This document shows positions 22,049 through 33,131 of a stretch of DNA of 64,000 bases, in pieces; the first letter of the stretch is position 1; every line of letters starts with the position of its first letter. Source of the stretch: Rhizomys pruinosus (lineage: Eukaryota; Chordata; Mammalia; Rodentia; Spalacidae); the NCBI GenBank assembly GCA_009823505.1, contig VZQC01007982.1, forward strand, positions 565,794 through 629,793. Reading direction: 5' to 3'. Below the pieces are notes generated by a model, which did no database searches, was not told the DNA's origin, and saw nothing but the letters and a program-made list of their open reading frames with translations. A program made the position numbers and the translations under genes.

Positions 22049-22076
22049 ATGAACGGGGAGCAGCAGCCTGATGCAG
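22049..22076 (+). CDS. SFMBT1: SFMBT1 first coding exon (start codon)
   Basis: This exon holds the initiator ATG and 28 coding bases for MNGEQQPDA plus one base of the next codon. That matches the N-terminus I know for mammalian SFMBT1, a Polycomb-associated chromatin protein with four MBT repeats. A GT donor follows directly at 22077 (phase 1). A purine is at -3 of the ATG. The 5' edge of the exon is not certain; an AG at 22024-22025 after a T-rich stretch is a plausible acceptor for a 5'-UTR-containing exon. The short length means identification rests on perfect phase and protein continuity with 25472-25566. Confidence 0.9.
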
Positions 22077-22269
22077 GTATTGCTTCTACTGTATTCATTC
22101 TTCAGACTGCAGGCTTGTTATTTGTCTGTGTTATATTATCTCACTTGTCTTTTCTTCCACAAACTTGAAGCCCTTTGGAGTCATGCATTTTCATTCCCAT
22201 CTGTTGTATCTGACAGGGAACCCAGCACTAGGGAGCACTGCTACTCCTAGTCTTTGCTGAAAAAAAAAC

Positions 22270-22850
22270 AAGTAGTTTTTATGAACAGACTTCTTTTTGT
22301 AATATTTGGATTTTGAAAGCTACTTTGTAATTATTTCCAAATAATTTATGGGTTCATGGGAAGATTTAAAGATAGTGTCAATAGGTCCCCTTCACCTATT
22401 TTCTTCCATTCTCCCATTAGTTCATCTCATGTAACTATAATATGGTGTGAATTCCAGAAAATGGATAGTAGTATTAAACTGTTTTGTTCTGTTATTTTGT
22501 CACGTGTTGACTTCTGTAAGTTACCTCAGTCAAAATGTAGAACTGTTCTGTCATTATGAAGAGCCATACCTATCTAGCCCTTTTCCTCCCTATGATTTTT
22601 TTTAATTTTTTAAAAAATTTTATTTATTTCGATGAATGTACTGTCTGCATGCAGGTGTGTGCACCCGTGTCGTGCAATGCCGCGGAGGTCAGAAGATGGT
22701 ATCGGATTCCCTGGAACTGGAGTTCTCCTGGAATTGGAGTTTCAGACAGTTCTTGGTCGCAATGTGGGTGCTGTAAGAGCGGTCAGCGCTCTTAACTGCT
22801 AGGCCATCTCTCCAGCCCTCCTCCCTATGTTTTTAAAAATTATTTTTATT
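22270..22850 (+). mobile_element. Ancient L1M-type 3' end with a B2 inside
   Basis: GGGTTCATGGGAAGATTTAA, then a polypyrimidine-rich block and GTTACCTCAGTCAAAATGTA resemble an old mammalian L1 3' UTR. A B2 (22600-22818) lies inside, flanked by TCCCTATG(a/t)TTTT direct repeats. Confidence 0.5.
22600..22818 (-). mobile_element. B2 SINE lacking the B box
   Basis: Between GTGGGTGCT and GTAAGAGCGG the GGGATCGAACCCGGGTCCTC segment is deleted, removing the internal Pol III B box. Confidence 0.92.
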
Positions 22851-22987
22851 TCATGACTATGAATGTTTTGCCTGCATATAAGTGCACCACATATATGTAG
22901 ACCAGGCTGGCCTTGAACTCAAAGAAATCCACCTGGCTTTGCCTCCTGAGTGCTGGGATTAACAGTGTGTGCCACCATGCCTGGCTC
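22837..22987 (-). mobile_element. B2 3' fragment fused to a partial B1
   Basis: The reversed B2 tail (22837-22895) stops and a 5' B1 part (22896-22987) follows without a tail. Confidence 0.6.
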
Positions 22988-23078
22988 CTTCTAGCTTTCC
23001 CCCCTCTCCTCCTTTTACAGTGCTCCCTGAACCTCAGAGGGATATCTACATCCCATTTAGGTGTTATCATTCAACAGT

Positions 23079-23227
23079 CATTTCTTTCTTTTTTGTTGAG
23101 ACAGAGTCTCCCTGTAGCCCCAGCTGGCCAGGAACTCACTATGTACACCAGGCAGGTGTACACAGCAGTCCATCTGCCTCTGCTTCCTGAGTGCTGGGAT
23201 TAAAGGTGTGTGCCACCACACCCAGCT
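23079..23227 (-). mobile_element. B1 SINE
   Basis: A local rearrangement GCAGGTGTACACAGCAG replaces part of the middle. Confidence 0.85.
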
Positions 23228-23346
23228 CAACAATTTCTTCTTAGCATTTTGACCAATTATGAATCTCTGTAGTAATTGTTGCCTACTCCAAAAAGAAGCT
23301 TCTCTGACTAAAGTGACAGGAATACTAATGTATGGCCCTAAACAGT

Positions 23347-23540
23347 CGGGACTGGAGAATAGCTCAGTGATTAACAGCACTGCATATGAGTTTCCAGTAC
23401 CTATATGATGTTAACAGCTGTCCCTAACTCCAGTTCTAAGGGATCCTACATGTTTTTCTGGGTATTGCATGACACAGGTACACTTAACATACATGCAGGA
23501 TAAACATTCCTACACATAAACTAAAAATGAAATTTTAAAG
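23347..23540 (+). mobile_element. B2 SINE, deleted and old
   Basis: The head is followed by a deletion over the B box; the tail is present. Confidence 0.75.
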
Positions 23541-23582
23541 AGATCCATTCTTGCTTTTTAAACAGCTCATAAGTAGGATTAC

Positions 23583-23829
23583 GGGCTGGAGAGATGGCCT
23601 AGCGGTTAAGAGCGCCGACCGCTCTTACAGAGGACCCGGGTTCGATCCCCAGCACCCACATGGCGGCCGAAAACCGTCTGAAACTCCAATTCCAGGAGAA
23701 CTCCAGTTCCAGGGGAATCCGAGACCCTCTTCTGACCTCCGCGGCATTGCACGACACGGGTGCACAGACCTGCATGCAGACAGTACATTCATGCACATAC
23801 AGAAATAAATAAAAAATTAAAAAAAAAAA
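23583..23829 (+). mobile_element. B2 SINE, long form, very close to consensus
   Basis: A box, B box GGGTTCGATCC and CpG-rich positions (GCGCCGACCGCTC) are unspoiled; AGTAGGATTAC flanks it. Probably a recent insertion. Confidence 0.97.
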
Positions 23830-24130
23830 GTAGGATTACTGAATTATATAGTATTCAAATATTTCATTACTCAGTATTTATTGAATATCTAATATATACC
23901 AGATGTTTTGAGTCAGGAAATAAAGATACAGAAGTATTTTTAAAAAGATACAGAAAGTATTTAAAAGATACGAGTATTCAAAAATTATATCTTCATGAAA
24001 TTTATGATCTAGTAGGGAAGATAAAGTTAAGAGAGACAAAGTTATGTTTAGATTTTCACTAGTGGAAGGCTTTTCTGAAGAGTCAGCATTTGAATGAAAT
24101 AGAGATATGATTCCCCTAGAAGAAAAGCCT

Positions 24131-24445
24131 TTTTTTTTTTTTTTCAGATCGCGAGGAATATAACATTAACGTTGCTCAGATTGCCTAACAACTAGGTAAT
24201 TGGTGCTAGCATCCACAGAAGAGGGATACCATTTGTTGTTTGTTTTTCTGGGACTGTCACTTAACATGATATCTTCTAGTTCCATCCATTTACCTGCAAA
24301 CTTCACGGTGTCATCTTTCTTTACCACTGCATAGAACTCCATTGTGTAAGATGTACCACATTTTCTCTATCCACTGGTCAGTTGAGGGGCACTTGGGTTG
24401 GTTCCAGCTCTTTGCTGTTGTGAAGAGAGCTGCATTAAACATGGA
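24131..24445 (-). mobile_element. 5'-truncated antisense L1 of the young subfamily type
   Basis: A poly-T run (24131-24146) is the reversed A tail. CAACTAGGTAATTGGTGCTA and CATCCACAGAAGAGGGATAC are the reverse complement of the L1 ORF2/3'-UTR junction at 43035-43080. It then covers the last part of ORF2 (TCCATTGTGTA..., CAGCTCTTTGCTGTTGTGAA). Confidence 0.8.
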
Positions 24446-24504
24446 AAAACCTATGATCTGAGGGAAAAGCAAATGTTAGAGACCTGGCAGAAAGAGCATG
24501 ATTA

Positions 24505-24641
24505 AAGAATGGCAAGAAATGGCATGGTGCTACATACTTGTAATTCTAACACTTGGGAGGCAGAGGCAAGAGGATTACCGATTTAAGGCCAGCCTGGGCT
24601 ACATACTGAATTTAGCTATTTGGTATGATCCTGTCTCAAAC
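24505..24641 (+). mobile_element. Old B1 SINE
   Basis: ACACTTGGGAGGCAGAGGCA and AAGGCCAGCCTGGGCTACAT with changes elsewhere. Confidence 0.7.
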
Positions 24642-24811
24642 TTGTGAGTCGAGGCAAGAAAACCATTGGTACCTGAGTGCATGAGCAGTAAAGCCTAGTT
24701 AGTGAAAACTGGAAGGTTAGGCCAGACCTTGTAGTCTTCCAGAAATTTTAGATCTTATGTAAGTGAAAGGCAAAAGATACTGTGGTTAGGCCTTATTCTA
24801 AAAATAGTAGT

Positions 24812-24967
24812 AGCCAGGCATGGTGGTGCAAACCTTTAGTCCCAGCATTCAGGAGGCAGAGGCAGGCAGATCTTTGTGAGTTCAAGGCCAGTCTGGTCTA
24901 CATAGTGAGTTTCAGGACAGCTGGGGCTACAGGGAGACCATGTCTCAAAAGGACCCCCCCAAAAAAC
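24812..24967 (+). mobile_element. B1 SINE
   Basis: Complete, C-run in the tail, AAATAG(t/c)AG flanks. Confidence 0.9.
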
Positions 24968-25471
24968 AAATAGCAGATAGGGTGAAAAGTGGTTAGATTT
25001 GTTTTAATGATATAATGATTTGAATATAAGGGGTAGAAAAAAGGAGGGGAAACAAAAATAAATTCATACTTTGTGGAGTGAGTAAAAATATTAACTAGTA
25101 GTATTGTTGCTCATTTGTAGACTTCTCAGAGTGAGTCAGGTTCAAAATTAAAGCCTGAAATGTCTATTAAGCATCCTAAATGCTTGGTCTTAGGATACTG
25201 TATTTAAGTCCAGAGTGATTTGAATACTTTCATACTTCCATATGACCCATTTGTGTGAACTTCAGATTTATTGTCTCCTCAGTAAGAAAGAACATGTCAA
25301 ATGATTGATAGTCACTGCACTAAGAGGTCCTGCCATTAAAACAACAGCAAAAACTACTTAATTCTTTTGTACAGAATCAGTTAACTTGTCCTATAGTGAG
25401 TTTATTTTTATACCTTGTGTTTTCTTTGAGATATATCTGATTTTTGTTTATTTTGTTTTGTTAATTTGCAG

Positions 25472-25566
25472 ATGCTGGGTCTGGTGTAGAAGAAGTGGAA
25501 TTAAGCTGGGAGGATTATCTAGAAGAGACAGGATCTGCTGCAGTTCCCTATACATCATTTAAGCAT
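25472..25566 (+). CDS. SFMBT1: SFMBT1 second coding exon
   Basis: The acceptor TTGCAG precedes 25472 and a GT donor follows at 25567. With the one carried base, 95 nt encode residues 10-41: an acidic stretch, then SWEDYLEETGS, the N-terminal arm of the first MBT repeat, ending in SFKH. The reading frame enters in phase 1 and leaves in phase 0. SFMBT1 acts in the nucleus as a transcriptional corepressor; MBT repeats form methyl-lysine reader-type folds (family knowledge). The GTAGGC donor is not a strong consensus. The following intron is about 26.9 kb. Confidence 0.93.
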
Positions 25567-25689
25567 GTAGGCAAAAGCTTTATCCTTTTAATCATTGTGT
25601 TGTCATAAGAAATTTTAGAACAATTTTTGGTATGGCACTTGAAAGAATTTAAATAGTTTTCCTTTTTTTTTTTCTTATTAAGAAAATTT

Positions 25690-25912
25690 TAGTTGGGCGT
25701 GGTGGCACACACAACTTTAATCCCAGCACTGAGGAGGCAGAGGCAGGTGGAGCTCTCTGAGATCAAGGCCAGCCTGGTATACATAGTGAGTTCCAGGCCA
25801 GCTGTGCCTATAGGGAGACCCTGTCTCAAAAACATACATGAATGAATGAAGGAAGGAAGGAAGGAAGGAAGGAAGGAAGGAAGGAAGGAAGGAAGGAAGG
25901 AAGGAGAGGGAG
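25690..25912 (+). mobile_element. B1 SINE with a (GGAA)n tail
   Basis: B1 to about 25838, then GAAT and GGAA repeats; AAGAAAA(a)TTTTA flanks. Confidence 0.88.
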
Positions 25913-26005
25913 GGAAGAGAGAGAAAGAAAAAATTTTATGCAAAATTCGTAGGGGAGGGGTACAAATATGAACAAAATACAGTGATTCAGATACATGAAA
26001 ACCTG

Positions 26006-26520
26006 GGGCTGAGGAGATGGTACAGTCAGTAAAATGCTTGCCATGTAAGTATGAGGACCTCAGCTCAGATCCCCAATACTCAGACACAAAAACCATGCTC
26101 AGGGGCTGGAGAGATGGCCTAGCAGTTAAGAGCGCCGACCGCTCTTACAGAGGACACGGGTTCGATCCCCAGCACCCACATGGCGGCCGAGAACCATCTG
26201 AAACTCCAATTCCAGGAGAACTCCAGTTCCTGGGGAATCCGACACCCTCTTCTGACCTCTGCGGCATTGCACGACATGGGTGCACAAACTTGCATGTAGA
26301 CAGTACATTCATACACATACAGAAATAAATAAAATTAATTTTAAAAAATTAAAAAAATAAAAACCATGCTCAGAGCCACTAGGCAGGTGGGATACAGGAG
26401 GATCTCTGGGGCTCCTTGGGCCAGCCAGCCTATAATCAGTGACTACTGGGTTTGGTGAAAGACTGTGTCTTGAAGATATGGTGAACAATTGAGAAAGACA
26501 CTCTGCCTGATGAGACTGAG
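26006..26520 (+). mobile_element. B4-type SINE split by a B2
   Basis: ID-like head GGGGCTGAGGAGATGG with GTAAAATGCTTGCCATGTAA. The B1-related part and GAAAGACACTCTG follow after the B2. Confidence 0.65.
26103..26358 (+). mobile_element. B2 SINE, long form
   Basis: AAAACCATGCTCAG repeats flank it; nested in a B4-type element. Confidence 0.95.
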
Positions 26521-26524
26521 AGCT

Positions 26525-26757
26525 TTGCCACCAGGAATTGGATCAGTACCTTTGGAGAAGGAGTCTAAGAGTTTGTTTGCCCTTTTCACCAAGTGGAAAC
26601 AGCAAGAACATGCCATTTGTGAAGCAGATAGACCTCACCAGATATGACTCTGCTGGTGCCTTGATATTGGTTGCATCAGCTCCTAGAATTGTGAGGAATA
26701 AATTTCTGTTGTTTATGAGTTATGCAGGTACTTCCGTTTCAAGTATTTTGTTTTAAT
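26525..26757 (+). mobile_element. MaLR LTR 3' part
   Basis: GGTGCCTTGATATTGG, CTCCTAGAATTGTGAGGAAT, AATAAATTTCTGTTGTTTAT and GTATTTTGTTT are the familiar 3' end of mammalian MaLR (MST/MLT-type) LTRs. The polyadenylation signal AATAAA is at about 26698. The 5' part is decayed. Confidence 0.6.
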
Positions 26758-26812
26758 TATCTGAATGGATTAATATATGTTATGAGAATGGCATATTTCA
26801 GATAGCGATTTT

Positions 26813-26930
26813 CTTTTTTTGGTGTTTTTGAGACAGGGTCTGCCTGTAGCCCCAGCTGTCCTGGAACTTGCTCTGTAGACCAGGCTGGCCTTGAACTTAC
26901 AAAGATCCACCTGCCTCTGTGTCCCAAGTA
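26813..26930 (-). mobile_element. B1 SINE, 5'-truncated
   Basis: It stops at TCCCAAGTA, so the element's first third is missing. Confidence 0.85.
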
Positions 26931-26939
26931 GAGGTTTTA

Positions 26940-27103
26940 TTTAATCTTTGTAATTTCTTTTCTTTCTTTCTCTTTCCTTCTTTTGTTCCTTTCTTTCTTT
27001 TCTTTGTCTGTTTGTTTGCTTGTTTTTTTACAATGCAAGGGATAGAAACAGTGCCTTGCACTTGCTAGTCAAGTTCTCTAACACTGAACAACATTCCTAA
27101 GCC
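26940..27103 (-). mobile_element. TTTC-rich tract and an ID/B4 fragment
   Basis: (TTTC)n-like to 27000, then GCCTTGCACTTGCTAGTCAAG reads as a reversed ID-type head. Confidence 0.5.
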
Positions 27104-27274
27104 TTCTATTAAACATGGAAAGTGTGTTAAGTGGTTATCCAATAATACATTTCGGTTCTTGTTTTTTATATTTCTTCTACTCTAGTATAGATTTATCCAG
27201 ACATGTTTATTATAGTAATATTCAAATGGAGAACAAATTTTCTTGCCAAAATTCTGGTTTTAAAAGTGTTATTT

Positions 27275-27358
27275 TACCCAGGCTGGCCTTGAGCTTAATA
27301 TGTTCTTCCTGCTTCATCCTCCTGAATGCTGGGATTAGAGATGTGCACCACACTGTTT
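27275..27358 (-). mobile_element. Old B1 fragment
   Basis: CCAGGCTGGCCTTGAGCTTA to GGGATTAGAGATGTGCACCA. Confidence 0.6.
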
Positions 27359-27453
27359 AGTTTATGTAAATTTAAATAATCTTATACACTGGATAGCATA
27401 GATTAAGTGAGGTTATAAATGGTTGGTTCCATTTGACAAGCTGAAACTATTTC

Positions 27454-27688
27454 CTTTTTTTTTTTTTTGTATGTGTATGAATGTACTGTTTGCATGTAGG
27501 TCTGTGCACCCGTGTCGTGCAATGCCGCGGAGGTCAGAAGAGGGTCTCGGATTCCCCTGGAACTGGAGTTCTCCTGGAATTGGAGTTACAAACGGTTCTT
27601 GGCCGCCATGTGGGTGCTGGGGACTCGAACCCGGGTCCTCTGCAAGAGCAGTCGGCGCTCTTAACCGCTAGGCCATCTCTCCAGCCCC
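27454..27688 (-). mobile_element. B2 SINE, long form
   Basis: GAAACTATTTCCT flanks it; low divergence. Confidence 0.95.
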
Positions 27689-27717
27689 GAAACTATTTCC
27701 TAAGAAAATACTTTCAT

Positions 27718-27877
27718 GCTGGGCATGGTGGCGCACGCCTTTAATCCTAGCACTTGGGAGGCAGAGGCAGGCGGATCTTGGTGAGTTCAAGGCCAGCCTG
27801 GTCTACAGAGTGAGTTCCAGGACAGCTGGGGCTACAGGGAGACCCTGTCTCGAAAAAACAAAACAAACAAACAAAAA
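27718..27877 (+). mobile_element. B1 SINE, near consensus
   Basis: ATACTTTCATG flanks it; the tail is (CAAA)n. Confidence 0.95.
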
Positions 27878-28699
27878 AATACTTTCATGTAAATTCTTGA
27901 AACAAGCATCATTTTAAGGAATTAGACTCTATTTTTCTTCTTTGAATGACAAAACAGTAAGTAAAAAACACATGTTCTTTTGTTATGGAGTGAAGAAAAT
28001 ATTTGTAAGCCTTAATCATAGATTATGGCCAGGGAATACCAAATGTATTAAAAATCAAGCATGGGTGTGAGAAGATTCTGAGATGGGGAAGCCTGTGGGT
28101 AGCATATCACAGGCAAAGCTGGCAGAAGAACTCAGGTCTGCAGCTCAGTGGAGATAAATGTGCAGGCATCTAGCAAGAGTTTTTACAGGATTCAGTGTGG
28201 AAAACAGGAAGGAAGGAAAATGGCTGAAGAAGGAATTAGAGATAAATCACATTTGGAAGAAAGGGTGTAATAGTGAAAAAGCCTTCCTCAGGGCACATTT
28301 GGTGGAAGGAACAGAACTCACTATGAGAAAGGCACCCAACTGTACCTAGATGTTCTCAAACAAAAATTGCAGTCTATTAGGGGAAGAATTACAAACACTG
28401 TCCATCTGAAAGCAAAGGTAAAGGCACATTGCAACCTGGAGAATAGAAGAGAAGTAAGCCCCCAATATCTGGTGAGACATTAGCAAGCTCTACAGATAGG
28501 GAAGGGGTAGAATTACTGAGAGTGCCTACCCCAGGCCTCAAGGACACAGAGCCTAAGACTGAGGATGAACCTCAGAGATTAACCCTCCTCATTTGTCCAG
28601 TATCACCAAGTTAGACAATGCTAGGTAACAGAGTGTATTGTAGGAGGAAAGACAAACAAGTGGTAAGAGTCCCAAAGAGGAGACTTGTGTCTGAGAGTG
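27878..28699. other. Unique intronic sequence
   Basis: About 0.8 kb with no SINE; it may belong to the decayed 5' end of the ancient L1 that follows. Confidence 0.4.
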
Positions 28700-29196
28700 G
28701 GACAGCAGCCATTGGGAGCAGGACCCTCTGGCAACTAACTGAGACATTACCTTAATCACTAGATGGTAATGCAGAATTGGAAGCCTGTGGCCCACTATGA
28801 ACAACTACATCAACAACAAACTTCACATCTAGTTCCTTCCATTTCTGACTGGATTGACTGAACCTTCTCCCTCAAACTAGCCTACAAAGCAAAGAAGACA
28901 CATGCCTGTTTCCAGGAATTAATCTTATTTTCCTGCTTCTTGAATATTCTACCCATGATTTGTGGTTTTCAACCAAAAGATTAATAGGATATATAAAGAA
29001 ACAAGAGGAGGGTTAGCACCCTATCAAGAGACAAGGCAGTTAACAGAATCAGACTCATAAGACAGGTGTTGGAACTGGTAGGAGATTTTAAATAACTTTT
29101 TAAAATATGTTAAAAGGCCCTAGAAGACTAATGGAGAACATGCATATATAGCAAAGAGATTTCAGCAGAGACAAAAGCCATCAGAAAGAATTAAAT

Positions 29197-29430
29197 GGGG
29201 GGGGGGGCGGAGAGATGGCCTAGTGGTTGAGTGCCGACTGCTCTTGCCGAGGACCCAGGTTCCATCCCCAGCACCCACATGGCAGCTGAGAACCGTCTTT
29301 AACTCCAGTTACAGGGGAGACCGACACCCTCTTCTGATCTCTGTGGCATTGCACAACATGGGTGCACAAACCTACATGCAGACAGTACATTCATACACAT
29401 AAACTAAATAAATAAAAAAATTTTTAAAAA
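29197..29430 (+). mobile_element. B2 SINE, short form
   Basis: G-run at the head; AAGAAT(t/g)AAATGGG flanks within L1 ORF1. Confidence 0.9.
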
Positions 29431-29457
29431 AAGAATGAAATGGGAAGAATAGAAATG

Positions 29458-29565
29458 AGCTGGGCATGTGGTGCAGGCTTTTGTAATCCCAACGTGTGAG
29501 AGGAGTGCAATTTCTGGGCCATCCTGGGCTACATAAGGAGATTCAGTGTCAAAAATAAGTAACAG
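29458..29565 (+). mobile_element. Old B1 SINE
   Basis: GCTGGGCATGTGGTGCAGGC head; the 3' part is decayed. Confidence 0.6.
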
Positions 29566-29948
29566 AAAGTGAAAAAAATAACAGTATTGATGCATATTTT
29601 TGTCAAGCTCAATCAATAGATTTGACAACTGAAGAAAGATCAGCAGACTTGAAGACAGATCAGTAGAATTGTCCATATTGAAACAACAGAAAAACAAATG
29701 TAAAAACTGTGACAGGATGCCAGCAGCTTTGGAGTAACATAAAAGGTAATATATTTGAACTTGAATCTCAGTAAAAGGAGAGTGAAGACGGGCTTATTTG
29801 ACAGAGATAATGGCAGACAGGTTTCCAAAGGAAAGAAAGATGCCACAGCATGGGGAAGAAGATCTGGGAGCACAAATCAGAATTAGTACTGAAAAGATGG
29901 ACAAAATCCACCAAAAAAAAAAAATCTCATATTAAAATTACTGAAAAC

Positions 29949-30140
29949 CAGGGTAGAAAGATGGCTCAATGATAAGAGCACTTGTTGATCTTCCAGAGGG
30001 CTCAATCTTGGTTTCAAGCACCCACATTTGGTGCCTCACAACCACCTGTAACTCCAGCTCCAGGGGATCCAGTGCCCTCATCTGGCCTCCCTGGGCAGCT
30101 GCACATACATGGCATACATATACGTACACATATATTTTTA
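29949..30140 (+). mobile_element. B2/B3-type SINE, old
   Basis: GATGGCTCAATGATAAGAGC head, CCTCTTCTG-equivalent CCCTCATCTGG; immediately followed by a B1. Confidence 0.75.
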
Positions 30141-30289
30141 AGCCAGGCATAGTGGCACATGCCTTTAATCCCAGCATTTGAGAGGCAGAGGCAGGTGGAT
30201 CTCTGTGAGTTCAAGGCCAGCCTGGTCTACATAGTGAGCTCCAGGCCAGCTGGGACTAAAGGGAGATTGTGTCTCAAAAAAAAAGGGAA
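30141..30289 (+). mobile_element. B1 SINE
   Basis: GCCAGGCATAGTGGCACATG to TGTCTCAAAAAAAAA. Confidence 0.88.
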
Positions 30290-30384
30290 ATGCAAGCTGG
30301 AGAGCTGAGAATAGGGGCCCAGCTCTAAGCAGTGTGGAATTGAGACTGTGGCTGAATTAAGCTGCAGTAGAAACTGCAAGAGAG

Positions 30385-30573
30385 GGGCTTCAGTTAAGAG
30401 TACTTAGAGGACCTGGGTTTGGTTCTTAGCACCCACATGGCAGCGAACAACTAACAACTCCAGTTCCAGGGATCTGATGCCCTCTTTGGACCTCCTCAGG
30501 CATTGTACAACACAGGTGCACTTAAACATACATTGCAGGCAATACGCTCATACACATAAAAATAAAAATAAGT
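30385..30573 (+). mobile_element. B2 SINE, head-deleted
   Basis: AGAAACTGCAAGA(g/a)A flanks it, so the missing head bases were lost at or after insertion. Confidence 0.85.
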
Positions 30574-31088
30574 TAGTTAAAAGAAACTGCAAGAAAAGTT
30601 CTGCTCTGCATGATCAGAAGAGGCCATGGCAGTGGACTGTAGGGATCTGAGGGAATACTAGGAAAGGATTTAAAACTCCCCTATCCCCACTGCTCAGAAC
30701 CACACAGTACAAGTAGGCTGCAGGGACAAAGGTCTCCCACTCGCTTTTCCCCCATACAGCACCATATACTGCTTGCTAAAGCCAGGAGAGAGCATCCTTT
30801 CAAGTCAGCACAGTTGTGCGAGCAATTCACTCTAAAAGTATTCTTTTATTACTTATTTTCTATTATTTAATCTCAACTTTTTACATATGCTTCATGATTT
30901 TTTTTTGTATTGCTCAATTAAATTTTAGGATTGCTATGTAGTTTCTATGCCCAATCTGCTATAAAGCATTTTTTTATGATATTGTCCCCCTGTGTCTGAT
31001 ATATTTACCTTCTTAGTACTCTGTTTTTCTCTCTCCTTCCAATCCTTATCCCTTATCCTCTCCTGTTTTTATATCTTAATTATAACTT
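30574..31088. other. Unique intronic sequence
   Basis: No repeat or exon recognised. Confidence 0.4.
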
Positions 31089-31323
31089 CTTTTTTTTTTT
31101 TTTTGAGATAGGGTCTCCCTTATAGCCCTAGCTGGCCTGGAACTCACTATGTAGACCAGGCTCACCTTGAACTCACAGATCCGTCTGCCCCTACGTGCTG
31201 GGATTAAAGGCATGCGCCACCATTCCTGGCACTAAAGATGGTTCTTAGCCACCATGTAGGTGCTGGGAATTGAACCCAGGTCCTCTGCAGGAGCAGAAGG
31301 TGCTTTTAGCCATCTCTGCAGCC
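31089..31323 (-). mobile_element. B1 SINE followed by a B2 head fragment
   Basis: The B1 (31089-31230) has a deletion in its 5' part. The 31231-31323 piece is the head half of a reversed B2 whose tail half is missing. Confidence 0.8.
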
Positions 31324-31481
31324 TGATAGAACTTTCTATAACTGTAATGATCTCTAAAATCTGCAGATCCTAATAACCTTCCCACCCAGCTGCTTTACCC
31401 CACCCCGATTTGTTTTTCTTTTAGAAGTTGATCTCATCTTTGTCTCTATGCTCCCTATCCTCCATCCTTCCCAATCATAAT

Positions 31482-31709
31482 CTTTATTTTTATTTGTTTG
31501 TTTATTTATTTTTTATATGTATGAGTGTACTGTCTGCATGTAGGTTGGTGCACCCGTGTCGTGCAAGAGAGGTCAGAAGATGGCGTTGGATTCCCCTGGA
31601 ACTGGAGCTAAAGATGGTTCCCACCTGCCACATGGGTGCTGGGAATCGAACCCGGGTCCTCTGGAAGAGCAGTTGGTGCTCTCAACTGCCAAACCATCTC
31701 TCCAGCCCC
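31482..31709 (-). mobile_element. B2 SINE, short form
   Basis: ATCATAATCTT flanks it. Confidence 0.94.
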
Positions 31710-31917
31710 CCCCATCATAATCTTAACCAAAATCTCAGTAGACTGCAGTATCCTTGGTAGTTTATTCTCCAAAGTTACTGAAGTCCAAGTGGCAACTGCT
31801 GTTAATTGGCTAGTACAGTTTTCATGGTAGTGATGTCCAGCACCCGTAGTTGTTTTTGCAGCTACTCAGGGAATAGTATAGAGTCTGTCTCAGGCACCCT
31901 GAGTTCCTGAACCAAGG

Positions 31918-31920
<3 letters not shown>

Positions 31921-31964
<44 letters not shown>

Positions 31965-31997
31965 CTGAGTTGGATATATATATAATATATATATATT
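31921..31997. repeat. (TA)n arrays
   Basis: Two TA tracts separated by CACCTGAGTTGG. Confidence 0.95.
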
Positions 31998-32081
31998 TTA
32001 ACTATGTACCTTGATTTAAGATACCCAAGACCAACCTGAACACTGCAAACACTTCAGCTGATTAAAAAAAAAATCCAAGCA

Positions 32082-32275
32082 TGGGTTGGAGAGATGGTCT
32101 AGTGGTTGGGAGTGCCGATTGCTCTTGCAGAGGATCCGGGTTCGATTCCCAGCACCCACATGGCAGCTGAGAACCATCTTTAGCTCCAGTTCCAGGGGAA
32201 TCTGACACCCTCTTCTGACCTCCACAGCATTGCACAATACAGGTGCACAAACCTACGTGCAGATAAAAATAAATA
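32082..32275 (+). mobile_element. B2 SINE, short form, tail replaced by a B1
   Basis: It ends GTGCAGATAAAAATAAATA, lacking the usual CAGTACATTCATACACAT, and a B1 follows at once. Confidence 0.9.
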
Positions 32276-32424
32276 GCTGGGCATGGTGGCGCATGCCTTT
32301 AGTCCTAGCACTTGGGAAGTAGAGGCAGGTGGATCTTTGTGAGTTCAAGGCCAGCCTGGTCTACAGAGTGAGTTCCAGGACACCTGGGGCTACAGGGAGA
32401 CCCTGTCTCGAAAAGACTAATAAA
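32276..32424 (+). mobile_element. B1 SINE
   Basis: Complete; its tail is AAAT/CAAA-rich. Confidence 0.93.
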
Positions 32425-32505
32425 TAAATAAACAAACAAACAAATAAAATTAAAAGAATATTTTTAAAAGGATTATAAAATATTTTTTAAAATCCAAGCA
32501 ATATG

Positions 32506-32742
32506 GGGCTGGAGAGATAGCCTAGTGGTTAAGAGGACTGACTGCTCTTGCAGAGGACCCGGGTTTGATCCCCAGCACCCACATGGCGGCTAAGAACTCC
32601 AATTCCAGGAGAACTCCAGTTCCAGGGGAATCCAAGACCCTCTTCTGACCTCCGCAGCATTGCACGACACGGGTGCACAAACCTACATGCAGATAGTACA
32701 TTCATACACATACAAAAATAAATAAAATTTAAAAAAAAACAA
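32506..32742 (+). mobile_element. B2 SINE, long form with a small deletion
   Basis: CGTCTGAAA is missing before AACTCCAATTCCAGG. Confidence 0.93.
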
Positions 32743-32896
32743 GCAATAAAATAATTCCAAATGCATAAATCCCAAATGCAATAACATAAGAAACACAAAA
32801 ACAAAGACAGTATAACTTGTCTAAAAACTACTCATGCTAATGGCATCTAGTCAAAGTGAGTTAGATGCAGTCCCAGACAAAGAACTCAAAGAATAG

Positions 32897-33131
32897 GGGC
32901 TGGAGAGATAGCCTAGCGGTTAAGAGCACCGACTGCTCTTGCAGAGGACCTGTGTTTGATCCCCAGCACCCACATGGCGGGTGAGAACCGTCTGTAACTC
33001 CAATTCTAGGGGGAATCCGACACCCTCTTCTGACCTCCGTGGCATTACACGACACAGGTGCACAAACCTGCATGCAGACAGTACATTCATACACATAAAA
33101 ATAAATAAAGGAAGTGGACATTTAAAAAAAA
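32897..33131 (+). mobile_element. B2 SINE
   Basis: AAGAACTCAAAGAATA (16 bp) flanks both ends. It has one CCAATTCTAGGGGGAATCC, so the duplication is absent. Confidence 0.95.

Larger units (their letters stand above)
28700..29948 (+). mobile_element. Ancient L1 (L1M-type) ORF1 remnant
   Basis: The stretch around 29050-29190 (GTGTTGGAACTGGTAGGAGA, then ATATGTTAAAAGGCCCTA) and 29600-29945 (agaagatcag-type coil; GAGATAATGGCAGACAGG; ATTAAAATTACTGAAAACCA) follows the order of mammalian L1M ORF1 as I know it, with many stops. It is interrupted by a B2 (29197-29430) and an old B1 (29458-29565). The left edge is approximate. Confidence 0.55.

Noticed and set aside
23583..23660. tRNA gene suggested by A box and B box
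   Set aside because: The boxes are the internal Pol III promoter of a B2 SINE; no tRNA cloverleaf or anticodon stem is continued.
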